From Calonectria ilicicola (taxonomy: Eukaryota; Ascomycota; Sordariomycetes; Hypocreales; Nectriaceae), in assembly GCA_020809705.1 (NCBI GenBank), contig CP085825.1, positions 186,001 through 250,000 on the forward strand: a stretch of DNA of 64,000 nt, in the 5' to 3' direction. Under the pieces are notes generated by a model, which worked only from the letters and a program-made list of their open reading frames with translations, did no database searches and was not told the origin of the DNA. Each line of letters starts with the position of its first letter. Position 1 is the first letter of the stretch. The translations under genes were made by a program, and so were the position numbers. This document shows positions 49,365 to 59,456 of this stretch, piece by piece.

Positions 49365-49375
49365 CCGATTATCGG
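49365..49375. promoter_or_regulatory. CCG-N5-CGG palindrome (CCGATTATCGG)
   Basis: Perfect inverted repeat CCGAT-T-ATCGG, i.e. two CGG triplets facing each other with 5-bp spacing, a typical Zn2Cys6 dimer site. About 165 bp upstream of the lyase start. Confidence 0.5.
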
Positions 49376-49376
49376 G

Positions 49377-49394
49377 ATTTTCGGAATTTTCGGA
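49377..49394 (+). repeat. Tandem ATTTTCGGA x2
   Basis: Two perfect adjacent copies of ATTTTCGGA, each with a CGGA half-site like those in the adjacent palindrome. Immediately downstream of the palindrome. Confidence 0.6.
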
Positions 49395-49539
49395 CATTTC
49401 ATCAGAAGAACATCTTCAGTTGAATCAAATCGTCGGTTTAGTATAAAGATGTCTCAACTGCCATCATAATTCTACAACCAGCCTAAGCAACAATCGAAAA
49501 GCATTTGAACCGAATCGAAACCTTCCATCCAAAGTCATC

Positions 49540-50681
49540 ATGTCCAAGTCAATTGTCAACACTAATCCCTACCCCTTCAAGTTTGAGGCAGCCAACTACC
49601 CTGCCATTGAGTCGGATGGGAAGTCTGTCAAAGTTGAATATGGAAACTGTCGAGGAGCTATCCCGTCAATCCAGGCCTCAAAGGTCCGAGCATTGATGCA
49701 AGAGGCACACGAGGATCCATCCAAAATCGTTGCCCACGTTTGCAGCTACGACGCGCTCAGCTCTAGATTATGCGAAGAAGCCGGATTTCCAATTGTCTTT
49801 CTTGCAGGCTATCCAATGGCATCTGCCTTCAGCTTACCTGACACCGGGTATATTGCGTTCCAGGAAGTTGCATCCAAGGTCCAGGAAGTGGTTAGGGCCA
49901 CCAATGTCCCCGTTGTAGTTGATGGCGACACTGGATACGGCGGCCCGATGAACGTGCGCCGTACAGTGGAAGGGTATGAAGTTCCGAGATATATGCATGA
50001 TATATTCTAATAATTCCGAACAGGTTCGCATTGGCTGGTGCCGCCGGAGTTATGATTGAAGACCAAACATGGCCAAAGCGTGAGTACTTGCTACTATGAA
50101 AGACTGACGTTACCAGCTGACTGAGTTCAGGTTGTGGTCACACGACTGGCAAAAGTGTTGTATCGAGGGGAGAAGCCTACGCGAGATGGCAAGCAGCTGT
50201 GGACGCGAGAAACGAAGGCCAAGATATCTGGATTCTGGCTAGAACCGATAGTCTTATCCATGGCTACGAGGAAGCCCTGACGAGAGCGCGAAAGGCCATC
50301 GAAATTGGCGTTGACGCCGTTTTTGTAGAGGCACTTCCTGACCGCGAGTCCATGGCCCGTCTTCGAAAAGACCTGAACTTCCCAGTTACCGGCAATATTA
50401 TCGAGGGCGGCAAGACTGAGAATTTGTCGGCAAAGGATCTTGCTGAGCTTGGTTACTGTGCCGTTGCCTACCCTTGGACATTGGTTGCGGCGAAATTGAA
50501 GAGTATTAGAGAGACCCTGGAGAATGTTAAAGCATCTTTCCTGGTTGGGAAACCTCCGGTTGTGCTTTCTTATTCTGAAGTTTGCGAAGGCGTCGGGTTT
50601 AACAAATATTACGAAGTGGAGGAGCGCTATCAGTATGAAGAAAGGAAGAATGGTGCCAATGGTCATCAATGGAATTATTAG
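49540..50681 (+). CDS. Isocitrate lyase/PEP mutase superfamily C-C lyase
   Basis: Mg-dependent enzyme of the superfamily that includes 2-methylisocitrate lyase, dimethylmalate lyase and oxaloacetate acetylhydrolase. Exons 49540-49973, 50024-50079 and 50131-50681; introns 50 and 51 nt; 346 aa. Motifs: CSYDALSSRLCEEAGFP and LAGYPMASAFSLPD near the start, metal-binding VDGDTGYGG, ALAGAAGVMIEDQ, and after intron 2 the sequence PKRCGHTTGK, whose Cys marks the C-C-bond-cleaving members rather than phosphoenolpyruvate mutases. ARTDSL and EALPD follow in the usual order. Product could be a 2-oxoacid plus a smaller acid from a 2- or 3-substituted malate. It starts 464 bp from the regulator gene and 645 bp before the dehydrogenase-aconitase fusion, on the same strand, arguing for one pathway. 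Confidence 0.88.
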
Positions 50682-51325
50682 AGCTACTAGATTATTTGAC
50701 GTAAACAAATATTAAATTGAAACCAGGGAATTGATACTGTTGTCTCAACAAATATTTTGTTTGTCATGGCTTGATGGTGCCACGGCTGTTTGTATTCTCA
50801 AGTACATCAGCACAATATTCTCATTAATAATTAGATTGGTTAGAATGCAGCGCATAAAATAGGGCTACACTTGCAATTTTTGTGTATCAATCCAGGTATA
50901 CTAGACGGGTATCATGGAATAACTACTGGGTCTATCATGTGTACTTCCTGGCAGGTGTGGGGATGCGAATATGCTTGAGATGTGGGGATCCTTGCAGTGG
51001 GAGTAAATCGATGGAGTGATTGTTGATTAGTAAAAAAAAATGAAATTATGGAATGCAGGAGTGCACACCTTCTACACACCTGTTCACGCTTGAGGCAGAG
51101 GTGCGGAGACGGCACATTGTTTACGGCAATGGCCGGATACTAGCGGCCCGGATTGGTCTGTGGGCAGTGCAACTAGTATTGAATCTCGTCATTAGCGGTC
51201 AATATGAACGCAAGATACGGAAAAGCAGTTTCCGATGTCGGAATGTAATTTTATTTGAACTTCTTAGTATTTAAGCATTTGCTATTTGTTGGATTGACCT
51301 GTCACCGGTAACGCCAATTGTCGAG
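50682..51325. promoter_or_regulatory. Lyase 3' flank and fusion-gene promoter
   Basis: 645 bp. Its last 110 bp contain three overlapping TTCCG/CGGAA half-sites (separate entry). The rest is AT-rich without a gene. Confidence 0.55.
51218..51243. promoter_or_regulatory. Overlapping inverted repeats CGGAAA-N5-TTTCCG and TTCCGA-TG-TCGGAA
   Basis: Two perfect inverted repeats share the middle arm: 51218-51234 and 51230-51243. The half-site (T)TCCGA/TCGGA(A) is the same as in the regulator/lyase promoter. Centre lies about 95 bp upstream of the fusion-gene start codon. A likely Zn2Cys6 operator. Confidence 0.55.
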
Positions 51326-54300
51326 ATGGAAAGCACCAATGGGCTGAAGGCTGTCCGCATTGCCTTGCTTCCAGGCGATGGACTGGGTCCGAAATTGGCC
51401 TGTCACGTTGAAAAAGTGCTGGAGCTGATCCAAAACGCTCGTGGCAAGGTCTCATTTCAAATTTCGACACACCCTTTTGGAGGCACGGCTCTTGCAACAG
51501 GGTTTGAAACCGCTCTGCCTCCCTCAACACTACAAGCATGTCGAGCGTCTGACGCTGTTGTTGTTTGTGGCTGTGGTGATTCCAAGTATGGAATTCCACC
51601 CGAGGAGGGGTTATTGGCTCTCCGGCAGCAACTAGGAACCTTTGCCAATATTCGACCAATGTCATTCCCGTCCATGGAACTGGCCAAGCAAAGTTCATAC
51701 AAGGTAGACCTGGTTGAGGGTCTTGATATAACCTTCATTCGTGATCTCACTAGCGGCATATATTATGGACCAAGACAGGAAGCAGATGATAATGGCGAGG
51801 CGTACGATACAGCCAAGTATACTGGCCAAGAAATTGAACGACTGGCGCGACTAGCGGGGCATTATGCAATGCAGTTTCGTCCTCCAAAGAGTGTCCATTC
51901 TATTGACAAATTCAATGTCATGGCTACATCCAGATTGTGGAGGTCTGTTGTCACCGAAGTATTTGAACAAGAGTTCTCGCAAATTGCACTGGACCATGTT
52001 TTGGTAGATACAGCTGCCATGCTGCTTGCGTCGGATCCCCGAAAATTAAATGGCATCATTTTGACGGAAAATATGTTTGGTGATATTCTCTCAGACCAGG
52101 TGGGAGGTATTTTTCCCTCTCAAGAAATTCTAGCATCAGCTGCTATTTCAACTTTAGGAGAGCAGAGCGAGGGGAAACCGGGGATTTTTGAGCCACTGAA
52201 TATCAAGGCTAGTGGAATCCTGTTGAACCCTCTCGGTGTCGTTCAAGCAGTCCAAATGATGCTCAAGACATCATTGGGTTTGGATGCGGAAGCTGAAGCT
52301 CTGGGAAAAGCTATTCGTCGGACATTGGATCCTATCGAGTTGGTGGGGTCACATGTTAGAACTGTCGATCTCGGCGGTTCTGCAACGTCAGATGAGTTTA
52401 TGGAAACGCTATTACATCACCTTGATTACTATCTCGAGGCCCTTAACTCTGTGGAAGCAGCAGAATCACCTTTGGCTCAGCCAGCCGCCATGCAGTCCTT
52501 TTCAACCGAAAGCAATCGGCGTCCAATGGGTGTCATAGAAAAGATCATCACGCATGCAGCGGTTGGTCTGGAGAAGCCAGAGATTGAGCCGGGACAGATG
52601 ATTTGTGTGAAGGTTGACTGGACTATCACCTCAGAACTACTTTGGGCCGGAATGGAGAAGACATACAATCAAATGGGACGACCACGTTTACATCGCAATG
52701 ACCGCCTTTGGCTTGCTGTTGACCACACTGTTGACCCACGCACAAATAATCGGCCACGACAGCGAGGCCTGATCGAAAAGGCTGAAAAGTTTCAGCGTGA
52801 GGCCAAAATTATCGACTTCCTGCCTGCTAATACCAGCATCATGCACACTGATTTCACACGCGAACGAGCGCAACCGGGACGGATTGTGGTTGGCAGTGAT
52901 TCTCATACATGCTCGGCCGGAAGCATGGGTGCATTGGCAGTCGGATTCGGAGCCGCTGACGTGGTTATGCCAATGGTGACTGGCGAGACATGGTTCCGAT
53001 CGCCAGAAGTTTGCAGAATCAACTTTGTTGGGAAGCTCCCCTTTGGTACGAGCGGAAAGGATGTCATTCTGCATATTCTGGGTCTATTTAAGCGGAATAC
53101 AATTGCATTCCAACGAGCAGTGGAATATGGAGGTCCTTCTCTGAAAGAGCTGTCCATGGATGCAAGGTTTGCCATCGCAAATATGACAACCGAATTCGGT
53201 GGGATGGGAGCCTGTTTTGAAGCTGATGAAAGAACAGCAGCATGGATCGCTAATCGGTCACATCAAGAGCATAGAGATGGAGGCATCTATTTCCGTGCAG
53301 ACCCGGGCGCTCGATATGCTGAGGAAAGAACTATCGATCTTGCGACTGTCCAATCAACAATCGCGCTCTATCCAAACCCCGATCATGTAGTTCCAGTCCT
53401 GGAAAAGGTGGGAATGAAACTGGATGGATGCTTTATTGGGGCTTGTACGACGACCGAGGAAGATTTGGTGGTTGGGGCATTGGTGCTGGATGCTGGTCTT
53501 CGAGCTGGTATGGTGCCAGTGGCTCGAGGAAGCCGACGTGTGACACCTGGAAGCCTGACTATCATAAAGAATTTGGAGCGCCAGGGCCTCTTAAGTATTT
53601 ATAAACAGGCAGGATTTGAGATTGGCGCCCCTGGGTGCTCTTATTGTGTTGGTATCAACGACGTCGATGTGGCTGGAGAAGGTGAGGTCTGGCTCTCCTC
53701 TCAGAATCGAAATTTCCGCAATCGCATGGGTAAAGGAAGTATTGGCAACATAACTTCAGCAGCGGTTGTTGCAGCATCCAGCTTTGACATGAAAGTGGCT
53801 GATCCTGCCCATCTGCTTGGTCGTCTTGACAATCGAAGGCTCGAAGAATTCATAAAAAGCGTTGAAAAAAATGTCGGAAGCTTGCCGATTATTAGCGAAC
53901 CTGAGCCTGAGTTTTCATCAAATACCAGTGTGAATGGTTTGAGTGTCCTACAAAACTCTCCATTCTCTTCCACAGAGAGCAAAAACGTCATCCAATCAAA
54001 GGTTCAGAGATTCGGAGAGAATGTTGATACGTGAGTTCAGTCTCCTGCCAAATCTACGGAATAGATGTTACTAACAAACGCTAGCGATGCTATTATTCCG
54101 GCCGAATTTATGCCTGGAATCGACAATGCCGACCTCGGTAGCCACTGTTTTGAGTACTTTCGACCCGAATTCCGAGAACGAGCAAAAGAAGGCTCCCGCA
54201 TCATGTAAGTATTAGAAATGTCACCAGTACATACTTCAAGCTCATTTGCCTAGCGTCGCAGACCATGGGTTTGGTAGTGGGTCATCCAGAGAAGATGCTG

Positions 54301-54749
54301 TGAGAGCACTGCAGGGTGCCGGCATTGAAGCTGTGATTGCCAAAGGGTTCGCGTTTATATGTGGGTGTTATGGTTTTACAATACTGCAAGGTTTGCTAAC
54401 ACAAATAGATGAGCGAAATCAGCTTAATATGGGGCTATACAATATTAAAATACAAGACCCGGAATTCTATGCAAATGTACACGAAAACTCATTCGTCACT
54501 ATCGACAAGGACTCAAAGACTATTGAGGTTGAAGGAATACAGAAAAGGTTTCACTACCAGCATTCCGAAGTTGAGGAAGCATTGCTAGATGGTGGCGGCG
54601 TGTTGTCTTTGTACAGTCAATTTCGCAGCCAGGTATTCCGTAAAATCACTGCTTCTGGCTTTCGGGGCCGAAAAATGATGAAGAATATTGATAACGCCAC
54701 CAGCACAGGTTGCCTTGCAGGAGGAAAATCAAGACGTTTAGATTGGTAA
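51326..54749 (+). CDS. Fusion: isopropylmalate-dehydrogenase-like domain + LeuC/LeuD-type aconitase
   Basis: One protein joining a Leu2-like and a Leu1-like enzyme. Exons 51326-54030, 54085-54204, 54254-54360 and 54409-54749; introns 54, 49 and 48 nt; 1,090 aa. The last intron is a multiple of three with no stop, but removing it restores FAFIYERNQLNMGL. Residues 1-380: dehydrogenase fold with LLPGDGLGP, FANIRP, RDLTSGIYYG, IDKFNV and ENMFGDILSDQ, which keep the acid- and metal-binding residues; but the usual HGSAPDIAGK cofactor loop is replaced by EPLNIKASGILLNP. Residues 400-850: aconitase core with GSDSHTC, IGACT and GCSYC, so all three FeS-ligand cysteines are present. Residues 895-1090: swivel domain with VDTDAIIPAEF and GSGSSREDA. 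Likely isomerises a 2-alkylmalate to a 3-alkylmalate; whether the first domain still oxidises it is doubtful. Homologues of both halves are found separately in leucine synthesis and in echinocandin homotyrosine clusters. Confidence 0.88.
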
Positions 54750-55956
54750 ATTAACTTACGGATGCTTGATTGCTGGATGAGTATCATGAGGCATTACTTT
54801 GAGAACACTATTCTTTTCTGGATTTTGATGCTATTTATTAGATACATTTACTGTGGATAGTAAACCTTTTCCAGCAGTAGACCGACCAATTTTTCCGAAC
54901 AAAGATGTCATTCCTTTTGCAAAAGTTGGAAATTTTATGTGACTACTTTTCATTTGCTATTCCCGTACGTCATCGCAAACCTGGTTTAGCCCCATAGAAG
55001 AAATAACAACATGTAGTTGGTAATGCCCAGGAATAGAGGGCGCTTGACCCGGTAATGGATGTGGCAAAGAGAAGTGGGGAATGAATGCTGTCATAATGGT
55101 GGGCAGATCTGCGCCAGAGTGGATATTCAATCCGCAGCACAGTGAAGGATTCACAAAATTCCCCATAAATGAGGCTGGATTTTATACGTTTTATGCTAAT
55201 AATAGGGCCCGATTGGATTGAGTATGTGCCTGCGGCAACAATATATGCATGGAAATTCACGGCTAGCAAAGTGCTTTGTCGCTTGGTGTTATGGGTGCTT
55301 CAGCTTTCTGTCAGGTGAGGATCCGCGATGAGGGAAAAGATTTGATCTCACTTGTGCTATGTCCGGCTATCAGACAATGTGGAGCATGGGGGGTCACAAT
55401 AATTAATTTCATAGCGATCTATTGATAATTTAAAAGAGTTTGCTATTATTTGCTCTGTATCTTTCTTTGGACTGTCCTACCGATCGCCATGCAGGGATAT
55501 CCCGGGTACTACCCCGTTCCGCGATAACCTTGAGAAAGTGCATACGTCAATTGTATACGTGGTGTCAGATCCTACGTCATTCTTGCGGTTCTGGTAGTGG
55601 CTGATCATCCAAGCCACTCGTTGGTAGTTGCTGTATCCTCTCAGATGAACTGGTTGGAATACTTGGAGAAATTGGTAGTCACAACCTCAAGCGCCATACA
55701 CTAAGCATCTAGTGTAAGGATATTCATTCGCTTTCAGTGATCCACGACAGCAAATCCTTCATATGGATAATGGAATAATCGGCTGCGGCGGTCGGGTATT
55801 CGGAAAATGTCGTGCGGAGTTCCAAAAGAGTCAAGGTATTTAAACCTATCCAACGGCATCTAAGAGAACCTCATCAACCCAGCAATCCAAAAACTCTACT
55901 TGAGAAAACATCCTCAGCTACCGCTTAAAAACCCATCTTTCACTATACACTTCATC
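54750..55956. other. Intergenic
   Basis: 1.2 kb with no supported gene. Overlapping minus-strand frames at 54957-55269 have no domain. The right end holds the promoter of the cysteine-rich secreted protein, with a TATTTAA box near 55839. Confidence 0.45.
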
Positions 55957-56348
55957 ATGCACTTCAGCAAGATCTTCGCCTCTACTGTTGCCCTCGCCAT
56001 GGGCGCCTCGGCTGCTGCCATTTCTCGCGTAGTTCACGTATCCGATTTCCGTGGCTTCGGTGAGAATGGCTGTTCAGCACAGAATTTGGGCGTCTACACC
56101 GTACTTGACGACGAGTTGGATCAGTGCACAGGGTTCAACGTCGATGTTGTCAAGTCTGTGATATTGACAGACATCAACGCAGGATGTCAACGTAAGTCAA
56201 CTCTCTATCTGTTGGAAGAGTATTCTCTAATATCGAATTAGTTTTGCTGTTCACTGATGAACAGTGTACCGTTGGGCAGACGACAGCTCAAACAAGCCAG
56301 TGCAACGAGGCTAACGGGGAGTGGAAGGGATGGAAGATTGTCTGCTAA
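55957..56348 (+). CDS. Small cysteine-rich secreted protein
   Basis: 113 aa from exons 55957-56191 and 56242-56348, with a 50-nt intron (GTAAGT...GAATTAG). MHFSKIFASTVALAMGASA is a signal peptide; cleavage probably falls near residue 20. The mature part of about 93 residues has six cysteines, with spacing suggesting three disulfides, the last Cys being the final residue (GWKIVC). No membrane segment or known catalytic motif. Looks like a fungal effector or surface-active small secreted protein; I do not recognise a specific family. An in-frame Met at 55900 upstream is not used because it would bury the signal peptide. Confidence 0.78.
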
Positions 56349-56891
56349 TCTGGCCATGGTGGGGTAACCGAGCAAGCCTGAGAAGGATGCGACGGTAATG
56401 CTGAAACGAATGAAATAACGAATTTAATGATTTAATAATACTTTCTTTAAGAGATTCAGCATGGAATATACTTTTCGCTTATAGTATGACAAGCTATGAT
56501 TATACGTGATTATACGTGATGATACAGCAGAGGAGCAGGTATGCTCTCCCTCAAGGTAAATTTCTAACATTGTCTAAATTTGCTGAATGATATTATATTT
56601 TGGTTACTAGTGATGAGTTATATATCAGAATCCTAAAAACGTGGTCGAAGGATGAGTAGTGTTGGGCAGCATCGACCATTCGATAAACTTAAGAGGTTAC
56701 GTTCATTCAAGAATGCAATATCAGTTAAATAATGATTATTAGTAAAGTTATTTGCGCGATATCTCTATGTTCGTCAGTGCCATTGGGCAGAACGCTACTA
56801 AGACTCATTGTCTTTTCAATCAACTCGCTAATCCGACTTTCAACTCTAGTGCCCAAATAAATGCCACCGAGAAAGAATAATTTATCCAGAC
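56349..56891. other. Convergent 3' intergenic region
   Basis: 540 bp between two convergent genes, AT-rich, with the short tandem repeat listed separately. No gene was seen. Confidence 0.5.
56497..56525 (+). repeat. Tandem TGATTATACG x2, plus partial third copy
   Basis: Two perfect copies of TGATTATACG followed by the related TGATGATAC. Lies in the 3' flank of the cysteine-rich protein gene. Confidence 0.6.
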
Positions 56892-58652
56892 TTAAATCAC
56901 CTGGCCCTTGACTTGTTTGATATTTTTAACATTAGTGTCCCTCCAAAATGCAACAGCAATGAATGCAACGGCCCAGATAGCTGTGCCAGCAGTCAACATC
57001 ATTGACTGTGCGTCAGAATAGGCATGTTGGATGGCAGTTCGAGTAGCAGACCCCACTGGATAACTAAGTTGGATTTCAATCATGGAATAAATATTGAGAA
57101 GATTTGCTTGCTCCTCAACAGGAAGGTATTCGGCAAGTTTGGTCGGAAAGATGGATTGCCAAATAGCTCCTGCAATTGTTGCTCCAACAGCACCACCAAT
57201 GGATGAGAACATGGACAGAATAGCCATAACTGCTGCAATATCCTGGTGAGATGCAGAGGACATGGCTGCAATTGCAGAGGTGATCGTTATTACTCCGCCA
57301 GCAAACGAGATGAAAATTTGGCACATGACGATATAACCGATGCTCATGTCTGGCTCTCGGAAGTATATCATAAGACCCATAAACAGAGTGTAAATGGGTA
57401 GGGCGCCATATAGCGTAATGGCCTTAAATCGACCAGTATAGTGAATGGCTAAACCGGTGACAATGGCGAATATACTGCCACCAAGACTATAGACCTGAAT
57501 GACATTGCCGGCCTTGCCTACGCTGAGGTTATTGACAACTTGGAGGAACGAGCTGAAAAAGCTCATCCAGCAGTAGTAGCTGATAAAAAGGACGGTACCA
57601 AGCACACATGCGCCAACCATATTTCGATCAAGCAGTAGTGAGTAGGGAATGAATGTGACCCGCGCAAAGAACCTTTCCCACAAGGCGAATAGGATGATGA
57701 GTACTATACCGAAAACCAGCAGACAGATGATTAACGGTGATCGCCATCCTTCAGCCTGTAGAGTATAAAGGTTGAAGGGCAATAGGAATAGTGCCAGACC
57801 TGCCGTGATAAGAAGTAGGCCGATGATATCAAACTCGCGACAATAGTGTAGAAACGATTGCCATATAGTCTTGGATCCCTTTTCCATCACAATTACATGC
57901 TCCTTCTTAGCTTTGAAGTAATTGAACATCATGACAACAAACAAGGGCAGACACATAACAGGAACGATTATGGAGAAGGCTCCAAAGCACCATGCCCAGC
58001 CAGGGCCAGCGAGAAAGGCCTGTGCCATGGGGCCTCCAATCCAAATGGTGGCCATGTTGGGCGACGAAGTCAAGGCTGTCATAAGGCCACGATTGTGCAG
58101 GGCTGTTGTGTCGGCGACAAAAATGTTGACAGTGTAGAGGAGGGCATTGTTGCCTACGGTCCAGAAAACTTGCGCGGCGGCGTACATTTCCACGCTATTG
58201 GTCGCCGCCATCATGATGAGACCAATGGTTGCGATAAAAAGGGACATGGCATATCCCTGTGGTCGCCCGAAGATGTCGAGCACCTTGGCGACAGTAAGGT
58301 TGCATACCCCTCCTATGACGCCGCTAACGACGCTGACAGTGGGCGTGAGCGAATGTTCTTGGAAAGCTGAGGTCACGTAGGGGACCAGCGAGGCTGAAGC
58401 TGCTTGCTCCATGAGAACGACAAAGTAGACAAGCCAGATCAATACGTAGGCGACTATCAGGGACATTTTCGACCACACCGTGGCAATGGCCTCCACCTGC
58501 TGAACACCAGCCTGGGCTTCCTTGTCGATGGTCTCGTTCCCGTTAGGCGGCGATTTAGTGTCGCGGCCCACCTCGTCGATTCCTACGGCTCGGTCCTTTT
58601 CATCATACCCGTCAGCGCGGGGCGGCGCCGTTTGCCCTTCAACTTCACCCAT
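56892..58652 (-). CDS. Second siderophore-type MFS transporter (SIT family)
   Basis: 586 aa from the Met at 58652; a Met 14 codons upstream (58694) is possible. Single exon with about 14 membrane segments. Features of the siderophore transporter family: YVLIWLVYFVVLMEQAASASLVPYV in TM1, AKVLDIFGRPQGYAMSL in the first cytoplasmic loop, FVADTTALHNRGLMTALTSSP, and an extracellular loop with EYLPVEEQANLLNIYSMIEIQLSYPVGS before the last TM. Compared with the carrier at 28.9 kb it belongs to a different branch: the NQTAS-like motif is missing. It lies 26 kb from the NRPS locus and has no exact iron-GATA site in its upstream 800 bp. It may take up a foreign siderophore or carry something else from the cluster at the right edge. 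Confidence 0.85.
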   Translation of the reverse strand: MGEVEGQTAPPRADGYDEKDRAVGIDEVGRDTKSPPNGNETIDKEAQAGVQQVEAIATVWSKMSLIVAYVLIWLVYFVVLMEQAASASLVPYVTSAFQEHSLTPTVSVVSGVIGGVCNLTVAKVLDIFGRPQGYAMSLFIATIGLIMMAATNSVEMYAAAQVFWTVGNNALLYTVNIFVADTTALHNRGLMTALTSSPNMATIWIGGPMAQAFLAGPGWAWCFGAFSIIVPVMCLPLFVVMMFNYFKAKKEHVIVMEKGSKTIWQSFLHYCREFDIIGLLLITAGLALFLLPFNLYTLQAEGWRSPLIICLLVFGIVLIILFALWERFFARVTFIPYSLLLDRNMVGACVLGTVLFISYYCWMSFFSSFLQVVNNLSVGKAGNVIQVYSLGGSIFAIVTGLAIHYTGRFKAITLYGALPIYTLFMGLMIYFREPDMSIGYIVMCQIFISFAGGVITITSAIAAMSSASHQDIAAVMAILSMFSSIGGAVGATIAGAIWQSIFPTKLAEYLPVEEQANLLNIYSMIEIQLSYPVGSATRTAIQHAYSDAQSMMLTAGTAIWAVAFIAVAFWRDTNVKNIKQVKGQVI

Positions 58653-59456
58653 GTTGTGTGCGATAGAGAACGAGGAACAAAACGAATGCGTCAAGGGCGC
58701 ATTTAGAGGGAAATAAGAGCAAAAGGTGAGTCTTGACTGATTGAAAAGCCACTGCTTACGGGGCGTTCTGCTATATATTGCCAGCTACATTCCTTGTGCG
58801 ACACGCTGAGCAAGTATTCAATCAAAATTGAGCGTGTTGGTCCAACACCCCCCCTTGCATGAGTAGTTTGAAGATGACCTTAGCAGTGGGTTCTTGGGCT
58901 TGGCAAATATCTTGCTCATCTACTTGCTCGTGGATGGCGTGAACAAATCATGTATACAGGCCTCATGCAGCGGCTTTTCGATAAGAACAGGATTAGTCTG
59001 TGTTTCCTGATGGCCCTTTCTCTTCTTGGCCGTGTGCATGGCCCAGCCATACCCCTGCCCTCCCGTTGGTTGCCCGAGAGCCGCTCCCGCACAGATCTAC
59101 CAATGATAATTAGCTCGATTTAACTCACTCAGCGCCGCAGCGGGTCTGGTTAAGCTACTGTGCCTAGCGCCGCCAAGGGTATTAGATATCGCAAATTTGT
59201 TTTGTTCCGCCATCTTTGCAGTCACGCGGGTAGACAACGGACGGTTTTTAAGACACGAACGACTTCTGCAGGGATTTTATGCTTCTTTTCCTTTTTTGAA
59301 CATGAACCCGTCTGTGCTATTACCAAGGCGGGGGAAGCATCCTCTGGGGACCTCATTCAAAGTGGACCCACAGTGAGACGAAGCAACCAAGAGAAACTAG
59401 TGTGTAGATCTTGAGAATTTTCAGATTTAGAGAGTTTGGGGGCCTCGAAAACGGCA
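58653..59456. other. MFS promoter / hydrolase 3' flank
   Basis: 800 bp between two leftward genes. Near-GATA sequences (TCGATAAG near 58979, ATTAGATATC near 59181) do not match ATCWGATAA. No supported gene; the small frame at 59160-59414 has no domain. Confidence 0.45.

Larger units (their letters stand above)
49076..49539. promoter_or_regulatory. Bidirectional promoter: Zn2Cys6 regulator / C-C lyase
   Basis: 464 bp between divergent genes. Between 49364 and 49395 there are four CGG/CCG half-sites: an inverted pair and a tandem pair (separate entries). Further CCG/CGG triplets lie at 49160-49200 and around 49300. This is the pattern expected for binding by a dimeric Zn2Cys6 factor. Confidence 0.6.

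Noticed and set aside
51303..51312. CCGGTAACG, first read as a Leu3-type CCGG-N2-CCGG site near the leucine-like fusion gene
   Set aside because: The second half-site is not CCGG; only one arm matches.
54361..54408. Reading straight through the last intron of the fusion gene as coding sequence
   Set aside because: It is open and a multiple of three, but has GTGGGT...AATAG borders and a GCTAAC branch point, and removing it restores the conserved FAFIYERNQ motif.
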